The notes under the pieces were generated by a model. That model was not told the origin of the DNA. It saw only the letters and a list, made by a program, of their open reading frames with translations, and did not search any database. The translations under genes were made by a program, and so were the position numbers. Positions 46,061 through 57,900 of a DNA stretch of 64,000 bases are shown in pieces; position 1 is the stretch's first letter, and each line of letters begins with the position of its first letter. The stretch covers positions 2,418,001-2,482,000 of the forward strand of contig JAMSLZ010000003.1 of NCBI GenBank assembly GCA_026027325.1, read 5' to 3'. Source of the DNA: Actinomucor elegans (taxonomy: Eukaryota; Mucoromycota; Mucoromycetes; Mucorales; Mucoraceae).

Positions 46061-47328
46061 ATGAAAAAGAAGGAAAAGGTACACATGAACCAAGTGATTC
46101 TCGAAAAAAGCAGTATTACTCATATCCACATTAGGTGTTACTCATGGGGAAAAGTGGGTCTGGCAAGACGTCTATGCGTTCTATAATCTTTAGCAATTAC
46201 ATTGCGCGAGATACAAGAAGACTTGGAGCTACAAGTACTGTTGAATGTATAGATATATTCCAAGAGTCTAACAATCCCATATTTGATAGTTGATGTTGAG
46301 CATTCCAATGTCAAGTTTCTGGGAAATCTGGTACTGAACTTGTGGGATTGTGGAGGGTAAAAGCTAAATGACTCGCGTGTATATGACCTGCATACTCACC
46401 TTTTAACAAGCCAAGAAGCATTTATGGAAAATTATTTTGCATCACAAAGAGATAGAATCTTCAAGAATGTTGAGGTGCTTATCTATGTATTTGATGTTGA
46501 AAGCAGAGACTGGGAAAAGGACCTGCATTACTATCAATCATGCTTGGAAGCCATTCTAGCAAACTCAAAAGAAGCACGCATTTTTTGCTTAATACATAAA
46601 ATGGATCTTGTGCCAGAGCACCAAAGGGACCAGGTACGTTTTCAAGTTTGCTTTGTAAACTATCTAACAAAAATGAATAGATTTTTGAACAAAGGGTGAC
46701 AGAACTTCAAAAGCGTTCAGAACCATTGAATATTCAAGCATTTAGGACATCTATTTGGGATGAAACACTCTATGCAGTAAGTGTATATATCATTGATAAA
46801 CATCTCGACTTAATAAATCATAGGCTTGGTCAAAAATTGTACACTGTTTGATCCCTAATATCCGTGTACTGGAATCGCATCTTGATCATTTCTGTCGTAT
46901 TTGTGATGCTGATGAAGTGGTATTGTTTGAAAGAACTACGTTCTTAGTTATTGCTACCGCTGCTACCATTCCTCATCAAGATCACCATCGATTTGAAAAG
47001 ATTAGTAATATCATAAAGCAATTCAATCTCGGGTGCAGGTAAAAACGTATATACTTTACACGTATGTTTACTGACATTGAAACTATCTAGTCGATCACAG
47101 ACAAGGTTTAAAAGCATGGAAATCAGAGGAAGCAGTTTTACTGCGTTTATTGATGTATTAACAAACAATACCTATGCCATGATAGTCATGTCTGATCCAA
47201 ATATTCGTAAGTTGATCTACTGCATCGATTTTTGTTCACTAACATTGATTCTTGTAGAATCTGCTGCTACTTTACTCAATATTGCTGCTGCCAAAAAACA
47301 TTTTGAAAAACTTGAAGCTTCGAGATAG
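46061..47328 (+). CDS. GTR1: Rag-family GTPase Gtr1
   Basis: Eight exons (46061-46078, 46135-46234, 46290-46356, 46411-46633, 46681-46776, 46824-47038, 47091-47206, 47258-47328) give about 301 residues, the normal Gtr1/RagA length. [20 protein letters not shown] is the P-loop (G1); DTRRLGAT carries the switch I region, [15 protein letters not shown] is G3, and HKMDLV is the G4 motif. The C-terminal roadblock-like domain ends in [15 protein letters not shown], as in the family. Gtr1 forms a heterodimer with Gtr2 on the vacuole and signals amino-acid status to TORC1. The first coding exon is 18 nt. The partner GTR2 is not in this window. Confidence 0.93.
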
Positions 47329-47705
47329 ATCGTTTTACTACACATTCAATCAATTATTAAAAAAAAGTATACTGTTATCTTTCAAAAGCTTTTGCTATAT
47401 ATCTTGAAATGGTGCTACAGGACAAAAAAAAGTATCCTCACCATCCGGCAAGACGCCTAAGATGCAATACTAGAAAGGAATCATCGACTAGGCGATAAGA
47501 AACTTATTGGTAGTTATAGTATAATAAAGGTCAATGTAATAATTAGCATATACCACTATAAATTGTCCGTGATCTTTATTGGCTGTTGATAATGCGCCTT
47601 ATATTTTAAGGGAAAGGCGTATACTACATGAAACAAGCCATTACCAGAACGGTCTATTTTATATTTTTTTGTTTTGTTTTGTTTTGTTTTATCGTCTAAA
47701 ATACC
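47329..47705. other. Short intergenic region, no gene seen
   Basis: About 380 bp between GTR1 and the MCUR1-like gene. It contains a TTTTG repeat (about 47668-47691) shortly before the next ATG and nothing else of note. Confidence 0.5.
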
Positions 47706-48082
47706 ATGGTACAGCTCATCATTCGCCAAATAACTCCTCAATTATTACGGCGCAACATCAGAACCACTTCAATCAATAAAGGATCTGAATATCCTACGCG
47801 ATCACCATACGATTTGGGAAATCCCTTGGAAGAAATCGTTACAAATAACGTGAAGCAAGAACACAATGAAACCCCACTTCATCATCACTTTAACACATAC
47901 CATATTGTGCAAGAATTAGAAAGGCAAGGCTTCTCCAAACAGCAAGCAGTTGTTATAATGAAAGGCATGAAATTTAAGCTACGAGAAAGGTACGAGCAAT
48001 TACATGAGATTATCTTTACTAATATATTGAGTAGTTTGGGTCAATTACATGAGCAGTTGCTAATGAAATCAAATCTTGAAAA

Positions 48083-48117
<35 letters not shown>

Positions 48118-48699
48118 TTTTTTTTTGTTAATAGAAATATATTAAAACAATTGATAGGAAACCTATTTGTTTCAAGCAGCAGTATCAGAACTAAGAACTG
48201 AAATTCAAGTGATGAGACAGAAAGATATGCAACAGCTGAAAACGGAAACACACATGATAACAAGAGAAGTAGAAACACTGGCACAAACATTAAAGGAAGA
48301 TGTAGATTCAATGAAAAACGAAATAGCACTGGATATGGATAATCGCAAAAATGAAACGAGAAGTGATCATAAAGAAATTGACATGACCATTCAAGAGCTG
48401 AATAGCAAGTTTACTGTAAAGTTGGGCGAAGTACGCACTGGATTAGAATCAACTCGTTGGGAAACGATATGGAAGGGATTAGGTAGTATCATTTTGAAAG
48501 AAAAAGGAATCTTCTACTGACGCATCATTTAGCTGGGGTAGCTGGCTCAAGTATTACCATAGCCACATTGGCTTATTTCTTGACCAACTTTGCAGAGAAA
48601 AGAGCTGAAGATCAACGCATTGCAAAGCAGAAGAGAAAGAAGCAACTGCAAGAAGATGCTCGTTCTGCAGGACTAGTTGACATGGAAGTAGTGTATTGA
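47706..48699 (+). CDS. MCUR1/CCDC90 (DUF1640)-like mitochondrial coiled-coil protein
   Basis: Three exons (47706-48083, 48158-48482, 48533-48699) give about 289 residues. The N-terminus is basic with alternating Arg and hydrophobic residues (IIRQITPQLLRRNIRTT), a likely mitochondrial presequence. Then come the family's head segment (TYHIVQELERQGFSKQQAVVIMKGM), a long coiled coil (about residues 130-235), and a C-terminal single membrane span (ITIATLAYFLTNF) with a charged tail. The family includes animal MCUR1, linked to the mitochondrial calcium uniporter, and yeast Fmp32, linked to cytochrome oxidase assembly. Which role applies here is unknown. Intron 1 is mostly a 28-nt A run, with a T run near its middle. 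Confidence 0.88.
48086..48113 (+). repeat. Poly-A run inside an intron
   Basis: A 28-nt A run begins directly after the GT of the first intron of the MCUR1-like gene. A T8 run lies a few bases downstream, so the intron can fold on itself. Confidence 0.9.
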
Positions 48700-48788
48700 T
48701 TCACAGTCCGCTGTTCATGCACATACTGTATAAAAACGCATCCTTTTTCTCTCTTTCTCTCTTTCTTCCCTTCTTTCTCTTTATCAAA

Positions 48789-49553
48789 ATGACGCATCCC
48801 ATACATCGTAGATATTCCTACCCACTGCAAAAGACGATTCATAATCATAATAAAGCCAACAGTAACAAATCATTGCCGATCATACCTTGTCGATCCTCTG
48901 TGAATGATACTGTGCAACTAAGCCCAGTCTATCCTTTGACGGTAGACAATCTAGCCCTCCATACGAAAAATGTAACCAACCTATTCCACTGCTATTTCTT
49001 ATCAATGACTTATCTTTTTACATAGTATCCACCATCTAAAGAAGCTAGACGTATAAATACTTGCAAATTTGTTGAGAGTCAGCGACCGGTGATTGAAATG
49101 GAGCGACTGCTAGAAGAACAAAGAGAAAAAGAACTGTCTTTACTACAAGATATATGTTTTGATGCTCCCTTTCCTACAGAGAAGCAATTGCCAAGAAAGA
49201 AATGGTTCAAAAGATTCTTTCGTTGGATTTATTCTGATAGTCAGGAAAGCAAACAAAAGAAGAAGCGGCATCTCTCTTGGTCAGCAGGCGCTGAAAAAGA
49301 AAATCACAAGGTGATGGATCACCGTGACTCTGGCATATCATTATTTAGTACAAACCGCCATACTTCTTTATTGTCTGCTATACCCATTGTAAGACAGCCT
49401 AAATTTACTCCTCCTCAGAAATCACAACATTTAAACGAATTCAAAGCGTTTCCGTATCCCAACGTGCAGAGATCTGTTGACCATAATAAAGTTGCACCGC
49501 CACTGCCATCGCCAACAATGCTAGATCAACCCGATCGAGCGCTTATTATATAG
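48789..49553 (+). CDS. Small basic hypothetical protein
   Basis: Two exons (48789-48971 and 49026-49553; 54-bp intron, phase 0) encode about 236 residues. The start lies only 90 bp after the preceding stop, with a CT-rich leader between (about 48746-48780). No signal peptide or membrane span is seen. A central helix (IEMERLLEEQREKELSLLQD) leads to a basic aromatic patch (RKKWFKRFFRWIY), which could bind membranes or nucleic acid. Ser/Pro-rich sequence with a PPLPSP element ends the protein. I do not recognise the family and infer no function. It is not a continuation of the MCUR1-like frame. Confidence 0.7.
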
Positions 49554-49599
49554 AAATATAAAACAATCCTATGTATTCAATTAAACATTTGTTTGCTAC

Positions 49600-49605
49600 A
49601 ATAAA
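49600..49605 (+). terminator. AATAAA polyadenylation signal
   Basis: AATAAA lies 47 bp downstream of the stop of the small basic protein and just upstream of a T-run/A-run palindrome. It is a plausible 3'-end signal. Confidence 0.5.
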
Positions 49606-49620
49606 CTCTTGGATCATTAG

Positions 49621-49657
<37 letters not shown>

Positions 49658-50584
49658 TCTCACAACCGTTGATCCGGGTTTCAAATGTATGCATTGTCAG
49701 ACTGTGTTTATGATAGTTACGCGCCAAAAAAAAAGCTCGCTATACATTTTAGCTTTGACTAAATACGCTTTACTGTATATTACTCGAAGCAAATGCATAA
49801 TAGGTGCTTAGCTTACGGTCTATTCTCCCTAAGGAAACATTATTTCATGGTATTACCAACGGTAGGATAGCCAAAAATTCTGAAGCAGCAGAATGTAAAC
49901 TGATTATTGGCTAAGCAAGATTATATACTAACAAATATGAGTCAAGCAATCAAGAAAATAAAGACAATGGTGTTTAATTCAAGTCTTGTCAGAAGTAGAA
50001 ACTCATTCTAAGCTTGTACCTCTTACAAGATGCGATATTTAGCCAAGATCATGAGCTATAGCTACTGATTTTTTTAAAAAAAAATGCTAGAAAATAGAAA
50101 TCTCGGTGCATAAGGCTACACGCCCCTGTTAATTATTTTAATGTCTAATAAAGTTTACAGAAAATTAAACTTTCTTTCAAACCATGAATATTTAAAGAAA
50201 AGCTTTTACATTAAGTAGTAGAAACAATATATATTTTGAATTATAAATACATCTTTGAGTGATAGAAATCAGACTTTAAGTCTGCATCCTTATCAGCCTA
50301 TACGTTGTGTGTCGATAACATGTACATATATTCCGATAGTATCAAATACCCACTATCCAATGAAACCGAATGCGCTTTCTGCTGATGATCAGAGTTAGCA
50401 GAGTCAATTGTCTTTAGATTTTCAAAGGATTTCAGTCCAACAACGCGTTTGGTTAGCCCATAACGTTAAGAATAAATTGAAGAATACAAGGACCTTTATT
50501 TTAAGTGAAGAGAAATCGGTTTTGATTAGTAGTAATCACGCATAGGTTATATAAACCATACCCTGTCAACTCTCAATTTCTTTC

Positions 50585-50640
50585 CAGATCTTAATCGAAC
50601 GTCACATCTGTTGCCGCATCTATATGAGGATTTTCTAATA
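50585..50640 (+). repeat. Copy of dispersed repeat block
   Basis: AGATCTTAATCGAACGTCAC followed by a GCATCTAT block matches the AGATCTC...AATGTCACATCT and TGCATCTATTAG blocks near 8.5 kb, with a shorter spacing between them. Confidence 0.45.
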
Positions 50641-50809
50641 AAGCAGCTTATCATACACATCAGTGTTTCATACTTATTGATGATAGCAGAGTCAAGTTTT
50701 AAGAAGGAGACAATATACGAGGCTGAACAATATTCATTCAAGACACTTGAAAAAAATTTTGTATAAGCATATCCTTTGAAGCATAAAAATGTTTGAATTA
50801 TAATCCATG

Positions 50810-50814
<5 letters not shown>

Positions 50815-50870
<56 letters not shown>
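50815..50870 (+). repeat. 56-nt poly-A tract
   Basis: The longest homopolymer of the window, in gene-free DNA. No element with coding capacity or target-site duplication is visible beside it. Confidence 0.9.
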
Positions 50871-50872
<2 letters not shown>

Positions 50873-51831
50873 CTAAAAGAAGTCATTATTGTAGTTATGC
50901 TAGTCCTGCGATTTCTTTACATGTCAATGATTGAAGATAGCTGCTTAAAATTAGAAACTAGAAAATTGAAATGAACTCTGGCCTCTTTTTTAATACCAAA
51001 CACTTGTTGATGGACGCAAAATATACCAATTAAACCCGTGTGGAGTTTAATGGAGAATTTAAAGATAATTGGATATTACCTTCAATTGATAAACACATAT
51101 ATTATAGAATTACAGCCGTAATATGAGTATTTATAAACAATACAATTGACAAAAAAAATACTTGTACATACTTCGAACGTGCTTCATTTATTTTACTAAA
51201 AAATTAAGCCTTAAAAATACTGTCTTTGCATTTTATAAAAAAAAATGATACGGCTATTATATGCTGTATAGTATATTTTCGTATGAGATACTTATTATTC
51301 TTTGTCTGCTGGATCAATGCTTATCTTCTCATCGCTACTAGCGCATCCGTAGATACGGGGTTTAACCTGAAAATCCACTTTTTCTTTATCAGGTTTTCGA
51401 GCTCCGTTACACTACGTATACAAATGTCAAAAAAGGCATTAAAAACTGAAACCATTTTAACATTAGAGCCATTTAAAGCCAAATCATAATGGTGTGATAT
51501 TAAGAAGGATAGGTTCGCTAGAAAGAGCCTATTTCTTTTTATATATTTCCCGGAACTTGAGGATATATCTTAATTTCTTGTTAATATTGAGGTCATTGTT
51601 TGACAGGGATTTTGTCGTAATAATCAAGGGTTTCGTTGTTGATCCTAGTTAGCCAATGAAATCGATGCTTTTTAGATCACTACAACTCAATTATTGTTAA
51701 CGAATGAAACAAGAATGTATCAATATAGGCTGCTATAGAGGTCTGATAGAAATGATACCTAGACGCTCTGCTAGATACAAAAAAACACCCTAGTACATAG
51801 AAATAAAATTACTCTAATTTATTCCTATTAT

Positions 51832-53033
51832 TTAAAGAGAAATGACTCTTCCTTCATCACTACTTTGTTGAGCGAGTTCAATAATACGAATACAATTGAC
51901 ACCATCTTGAGGCTTGACAGCCAAGTTTTCAGGATCCGACTTGAGTATTGATTCAGCAACATTATTATAGAAAGAAAGATAAGCACCCTTTTCAGTCTCC
52001 ACTTGACCGATAATATGAATACCATCGGTCTCTGTATTAATGGTACCAAAACGATCACTGGATTCAACACCATATGTAGCGTCTGAGGGGATAAGACCAG
52101 ACTTGAGTTGATCTTCTTGAACATCTAAATGCTCTTTTCTATAAGAACCGTTCATGCCGCGGAGATTGAAGCGCAAGACAGGAGCATGGCGAGCCAACAT
52201 ACTGGAACGCAATATAGCCTTGAATGCGTTATCGTAGCCCAAAATGATAGTAAAATCATCAGAAACATTGGTGTCCTTTAATTGTCTTTGATTGCTAACC
52301 ATGGCAAACACAGTCTTGGGCATACCAAATAAGTGAAGAGCTTGATCAATCAAATGAGCACCGAGATCATAAAGCATACCGGCACCGGGAGCATCGGATT
52401 GTTCTCTCCAACCAGCCTTGACAAAGTTACGGAAACGATCAAAGTGAGATTCGTATTCGACAAGACGACCCAATTGGCCTCCCTTTAATAGCTTTTGGAC
52501 AGTCAAGAAGTCACCATCCCAACGACGGTTTTGGTATACACTACAAATACGACCAGTTTCCTTGGCAACTGAAGCAAGCTCCTCGCCTTCCTTGGAAGTG
52601 ATGGTGAAAGGCTTCTCAACAACGACTACACGTTCCGAATGAGAAAAAGGGGGGTTTTTTTTTTTCTATCATTCAATTAACTTACCATGTTTTCCAGATT
52701 TCATGGCTTGAAGAGCCAAAGGATAATGCGATCCATTGGGTGTAGTGATTACAACCAAATCAATGTCAGATCTAGAAAAAAGCTCATCTGTGCTCTTGCT
52801 GACTTGGATCCAAGGATAAATCTCTTGAGACTTGTTGCCGTGACGTTCAACGACGGCAGCCAAATGCAGGAAAGGTGAAGAGGTGATCAAAGGACAGTGG
52901 AAAACGCGGGCAGACATGCCTTTATATATATAAATTTATTTGAATATTCATTTAGAATATACAATCTTTAAAATCAACCAGTTGACTTACCGAAACCAAC
53001 GACACCAACATTGACTTTTTGGGTATCAGACAT
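51832..53033 (-). CDS. Gfo/Idh/MocA-family NAD(P)-dependent oxidoreductase
   Basis: Three exons (52991-53033, 52686-52919, 51832-52625) encode about 356 residues. The N-terminal Rossmann motif spans exons 1 and 2 (VNVGVVGFGMSARVFH), followed by LVVITTPNGSHYPLALQA and the diagnostic GKHVVVEKPF, whose Lys and Pro act in cofactor and substrate binding. The C-terminal domain contains GAGMLYDLGAHLIDQALHLFG, the DLGxHxID signature with the catalytic His. The family oxidises or epimerises sugars, inositols, dihydrodiols or biliverdin-like substrates using NAD(P). The sequence looks like the fungal oxidoreductases of unknown specificity. RAE1 lies 310 bp away, on the same strand. Confidence 0.9.
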
Positions 53034-53342
53034 AATAATGATTATTTTTCAAGAAAGAGATATGAATTACAACAGAAAAAAAGAACAAGAAGTTTTATAG
53101 TTGTTTCCTTGAGCTGGGAATGACTGCTTTCTAGGTCATGCCTACCTCATTTAGTAAAAACAACTGGCTAGTGCAAATCTCCCGCCAATTCCCATACTTT
53201 GTCAATTAATAATTGCACACCCGTCACATTTTGGTAACTAAAGAGATTATCCTTTTTTTTTTCGGGTTTATTTCGCGTTTGTAATATGTAAATTGTATAT
53301 AAAAGTAAGGAAACAAGGCTCTTTTGATATAAAGAGAGACAA
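53034..53342. other. Short intergenic region
   Basis: About 310 bp between the oxidoreductase start and the RAE1 stop. Both genes read leftward, so this holds the oxidoreductase promoter and the RAE1 3' UTR. No other feature is seen. Confidence 0.5.
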
Positions 53343-54684
53343 TTAGCGCTTCTTTGGTGTACGGGGCTTGATTTCCTCGTCTCTAACAGCGTGTAAATAA
53401 ATCTTGTTTGTATTGGAAGGTAACGCTTGTTTGTAGCCCTAGGTAGATAAAGCCGTTAGAACGAGGGTCAATTACATAATCAATACCCTTTACCTTTGAC
53501 CAATCATAACAGACTGCATAAGCAAAGATACTACCGTTTCTATTGAACGCTGTGTTTGAAATTTGGCCACTTGTCTTGGGGAAAGGCTTCAAGCGTTGCT
53601 TGGAATCTTTATCCCAGAAACTGACAGTACCATCAGCACCAGCTGTCGAAAATGTACCATGAACAGGATGGAAACTGATATCATTGACAGCGTATACGTT
53701 CTTGGCATCGTCACGATGACATTTAAAAGAAAAGTTTTTGCTAAATATAGAGGTTACTATTCATCAAAACCATACGATCCTGTAGGCGCACTTACGATGA
53801 ATCTTTGTCTTCTACATATTGAATACCAACTCTTCCTTCAATTGAACCAATAGCAAGACCTTTACTATCCGTGAAGCAGGATACTACACGGGTTTGCCAT
53901 TTTAAAGGTGATGTTAATTGCTATCGACATGGTTAGTACTCGTATATCACTGAATTGAATGATTCCCTCACTTTAAAAATAACCGTAGGATTATTCAGAT
54001 CGAAAATACAGACGTGTTTCTCGGCAGTACCAACAACCATTAAAGGACCTTTTGCATCCATAGCATAACAACGCTCAGGAAGTTGTACAGTACCAATTGG
54101 CTGAGGTGAACGTAAATCCCAATACCTGATTGTTTTATCCCAACTACCAGTAGCTACAATATTTCCTTGTTCTAAGAATTTGATACATTTGATGGTATCG
54201 TCGTGTTGAGCAATTTGGGTGGATTGTCCAGTTGAAACGTCATACATTCTACCAGCTTTATCGGCACCACCTGATACAACCTTGGAACCATCCTATATAC
54301 AATTCGTTTAATGTTTTGCTCTGCCGGTAGTTTATTCCTTCTTTTAATTTGATATTTACTTTACTCCAACTGACGCATAAAGCTGGAGCTTCGTGCGAGT
54401 AAGCGGCTTTAGGTACTGTATTACCAGAAGGCTGAACTTCGTAGATACGGACCTAACAGAGATTCATTAGATTCAAGTTTTGGCTCTAATGAACGCATTT
54501 AGCTTACTTGATTATCCCATGAAGAGACTGCTAAAAAATCAGCTTGTGTGGAGAAATCTAAACCAGAAATGCCATCGGAAGGTGGTGAAGCGACCTATAA
54601 ATAATAAAGTGATGAACAAACAAGTTTATTTCTCGGGTTTTAGCTTCTGGAAAGTTCTACCTCAAAGTCTTTAGGATCCAACAT
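53343..54684 (-). CDS. RAE1: mRNA export factor Rae1/Gle2 (WD40)
   Basis: Seven exons (54661-54684, 54508-54594, 54360-54452, 53972-54292, 53796-53920, 53494-53740, 53343-53438) give about 330 residues, slightly shorter than typical Rae1. The N-terminus [12 protein letters not shown] opens a seven-bladed WD40 propeller. Diagnostic Rae1 segments are [65 protein letters not shown] and [20 protein letters not shown]. Rae1 docks mRNPs at nuclear pores through Nup98-type GLEBS motifs and functions in spindle checkpoint control. The start codon faces the ABCC gene's start, with 223 bp between. Confidence 0.93.
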
Positions 54685-54907
54685 TATCAAGTTTACGCGT
54701 TAGTAGTAGTAAAGAAAAGAAAAAAAAATATTTTTTTTTTTCGCTGTTTGGCCAAGCTTAGACAGTGTTTATGTAAGTCCGACGCCTGTACCAAAACACA
54801 TAGAGACCATAACACAAAACTATACTTATCGACCGCAGCACATAGTATTTAATCGAATCAACATTTTGGTTCTCTTCTTCCTTCTCTTTACCTGATTATT
54901 CAATTCC
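54685..54907. promoter_or_regulatory. Short shared promoter region (RAE1 / ABCC)
   Basis: Only 223 bp separate the two divergent start codons, so the two genes very likely share promoter DNA. An A8/T12 palindrome-like stretch (about 54721-54740) lies within it. No specific factor sites can be named. Confidence 0.5.
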
Positions 54908-57900
54908 ATGGGTATACTTAGGGGCTTGCCTATCACCTTTTGGTTTACTATAGGACAAGCAGTTACTTTAACTGTTAGTTCTTTTACGTTGTCTATCCAA
55001 AGAGCCTACTGTCAGATTCATACGCACCATGAAAGCGCTGGGCAATTGGATCATATAAAGAGGGATTCTGTTAGAGACATTATTAACGTCCCTTTCTCCA
55101 ATGGCAATCGTTTGACGCGCATCAACCTCGAGGCATTGTTCTTGGCTATCGTGGCAGCGTACACGCTTCAAATTCAAACTTCTTCCGAGTCTGACCCAAT
55201 TAAACTGATAGGGCCTGCTTTAGCATTGATCCTATGGATTTACAGTCTTGTACTTTCTTTGGCGGCTCTCCAGCATCCTCTGCCCAGTGTTCTTGGTTGG
55301 ACATTGAATGTACATTTGTTCCTGATCTATAGCGTCTTGTGGGTCTCTTCCATCGCAAACTTGATGTACGAAACTGTATGTCAATCATCAAACGACCATT
55401 TATTTCTACTTTCTTGGCCTGTCATCATTGGCGCTGACCTAGTTTTCTCCACTGTCACAGTCAAGAACGGTTCTCCGTTTCTAGATGAGAATGGCAAACC
55501 AGTAACTAGTAAAAAGGTTGACTCGATCATTGGTATCATCTTTTTCAATTGGTTGACTCCTGTGGTTGACTTGGTCAATGATAGAGGAGGTAATTTGGAA
55601 GACGCCGATTTGCCTACTTTGCCTGTATTACATAGGGCATATAACTTGTTTTATATCTTTGGTGAAACACGGGGGAAAAGTCTTTTGGTGCGCTTGATTA
55701 TTGGTAATCTCCCCGCTCTAGCTAAACAGATAGTGCTAAGTTTCTTGATGGTGGTTGCTCAGTTTGGTCAGCCTTTGTTCTTAAATAAGCTGCTACTGCT
55801 CATTCAAGATATTACGGCTGGAACGCCTGCTGATAGCAAATCAATGCTATTGGGCTTGGTTTTTGTAATTGGCATGGCTGTTTCTGGTACTATAGATAAC
55901 TTGCTTACGGCCCAATTATGGTTTTACGGTATGACTATCAATAGCATTTACTGCGGTTTGATAGACTAATATGTTTGTGAATCGTAGCACAATCGTCCGT
56001 TGAAATACGTTTCAAGTCTATGTTGAACATTGAAATATATCAAAAGACCCTGAGGCGCATGGATACATCTGTGCTTTCCGGAAGTAAAAAGTCCGGCTCC
56101 AGTTCTCTCAAGGACAGTAATAGCAAAGATGAAGACGATATCAGTTCCATGACGGGTATGATAGTTAACCTAATGAGCACAGATGCTACCAGAGTAGCAG
56201 AATTTGCTTCTTGGTGGTTTGTTGCCATCACTGCACCTACAGAACTAACTATAGGTATCTACTTTCTGTATTCGCTTATGGGTTGGTCTTGTATTCTGGG
56301 GTTCATGGTCTTCATTGTCATATTGCCTATAAACCATATCAACACAAAGATATTTGTTAAATCGGAAGACCTACTGATGAAAGCACGTGATAAACGGGTT
56401 TCGTTGATGAATGAAGTATTGCAAGGTATCCGTCAGGTCAAGTTCTTTGCCTGGGAGTCTAATTGGACAAAACGTATCATGGAGTCAAGAACTATCGAAT
56501 TGGGTCATCTTACAGTAATTTACATTACTGAAGTAATCTTCTGGTTCTTGTGGGAAGGGTACGTATTCGATTGCAATTTATGGTTATTTGAATATTCATT
56601 GAACTACCCTTTAGAACGCCTGTTCTTGTTACTACGGTTGCTTTCTATTCATTTACCAAGCTTCAGGGTCAGGAGCTCACTGCACCTGTAGCTTTCACTT
56701 CGTTAGCCATTTTTAACGAGATGCGTTTTGCTTTGACTATTATTCCTGAATTCGTCATTCGTATGTCTGAAACTTTTATCAGCGCGAGGCGTATTGACAA
56801 GTACTTGGCAGAGGAGGAAATTAGCACGGCTGATGAAAATGGACTTTCTGTACCTTTGGCAGAAGTTAAAATTGGCTTCGAAAACGCTACCATTGGCTGG
56901 CCCTCTTCATCCACTGGTTTTACATTAGCTACTGATAGCGACAATAGTTCAGAAGCTTCCACATTGAACCAGCCGGAAGAAAACATGAATAATGAAACTT
57001 CTAGCTTTGTCCTGAAGAACCTGAACACCGCCTTCCCCAATAATCAACTTTCGCTTGTTTGTGGGCCTACAGGCTCAGGTAAAACATTGCTTATGCTGAG
57101 TCTTTTGGGAGAAACTGAAACAAAAGAAGGTTCTGTCTATTGTCCCCGCTCTGTACCTTTTTCTACTTTGGATGATTCTACTGCCATTACTTCCTTTAAG
57201 CTGTCTGCTGACAACGATATTGTACCTCCCCATTGGATTCTTGATCATGCTGTTGCCTATGTCTCTCAAACTGCTTGGCTACAAAATGCTACTATCAAAA
57301 ACAACATCTTATTTGGCTTGCCCTATGCATCCAAGCGATACCAAGCGACTCTGATGGCATGTGCTTTGGATAAAGACCTGTCTTATCTTGAAGATGGTGA
57401 TGAGACTGAAATTGGTGAAAAGGGTATCACACTCTCAGGAGGTCAAAAGGCCCGCGTTGCCTTAGCAAGAGCCGTCTATTCTCGCGCCCAAAATGTCCTG
57501 TTAGATGATGTGTTATCCGCTGTGGATTCCACTACCGCCAAGCATTTGCATCAAAACTGCCTTTTAGGCCCATTGATGAAAGGCCGTACACGAATTTTGG
57601 TCACTCATCATGTGGGTTTGTGCATTCACGAAAGCGCACATGTAGTCCTTATCAAGGATGGTAGTATTCAGTTATCAGGCACCCCAGCTGATTTGAAAGC
57701 AAGCGGTAAAATGGCTCTACTGTTTGAAGAAAATCATGAAAATCAAGATAGCAAGACTGAAGAAGCCAATGCTATTAAATCAATTCAGGAAATAAATAGC
57801 AGCGCTGCAGTAGAGGAAGAAGAGTTAACTCAGAAGAAAAAACCCAAAGTCTTGGTAGAAGAAGAAGAACGTGCTGAGGGCATGATAAAATTAAAGCTTT

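Larger units (their letters stand above)
49554..51831. other. Gene-free region with homopolymer tracts
   Basis: 2.3 kb without coding signal. It contains a T17-A19 perfect palindrome (about 49621-49656), a 56-nt A run (50815-50870) and a short copy of the dispersed repeat block (about 50585-50640). The right end holds the 3' UTR of the oxidoreductase gene. Confidence 0.55.
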
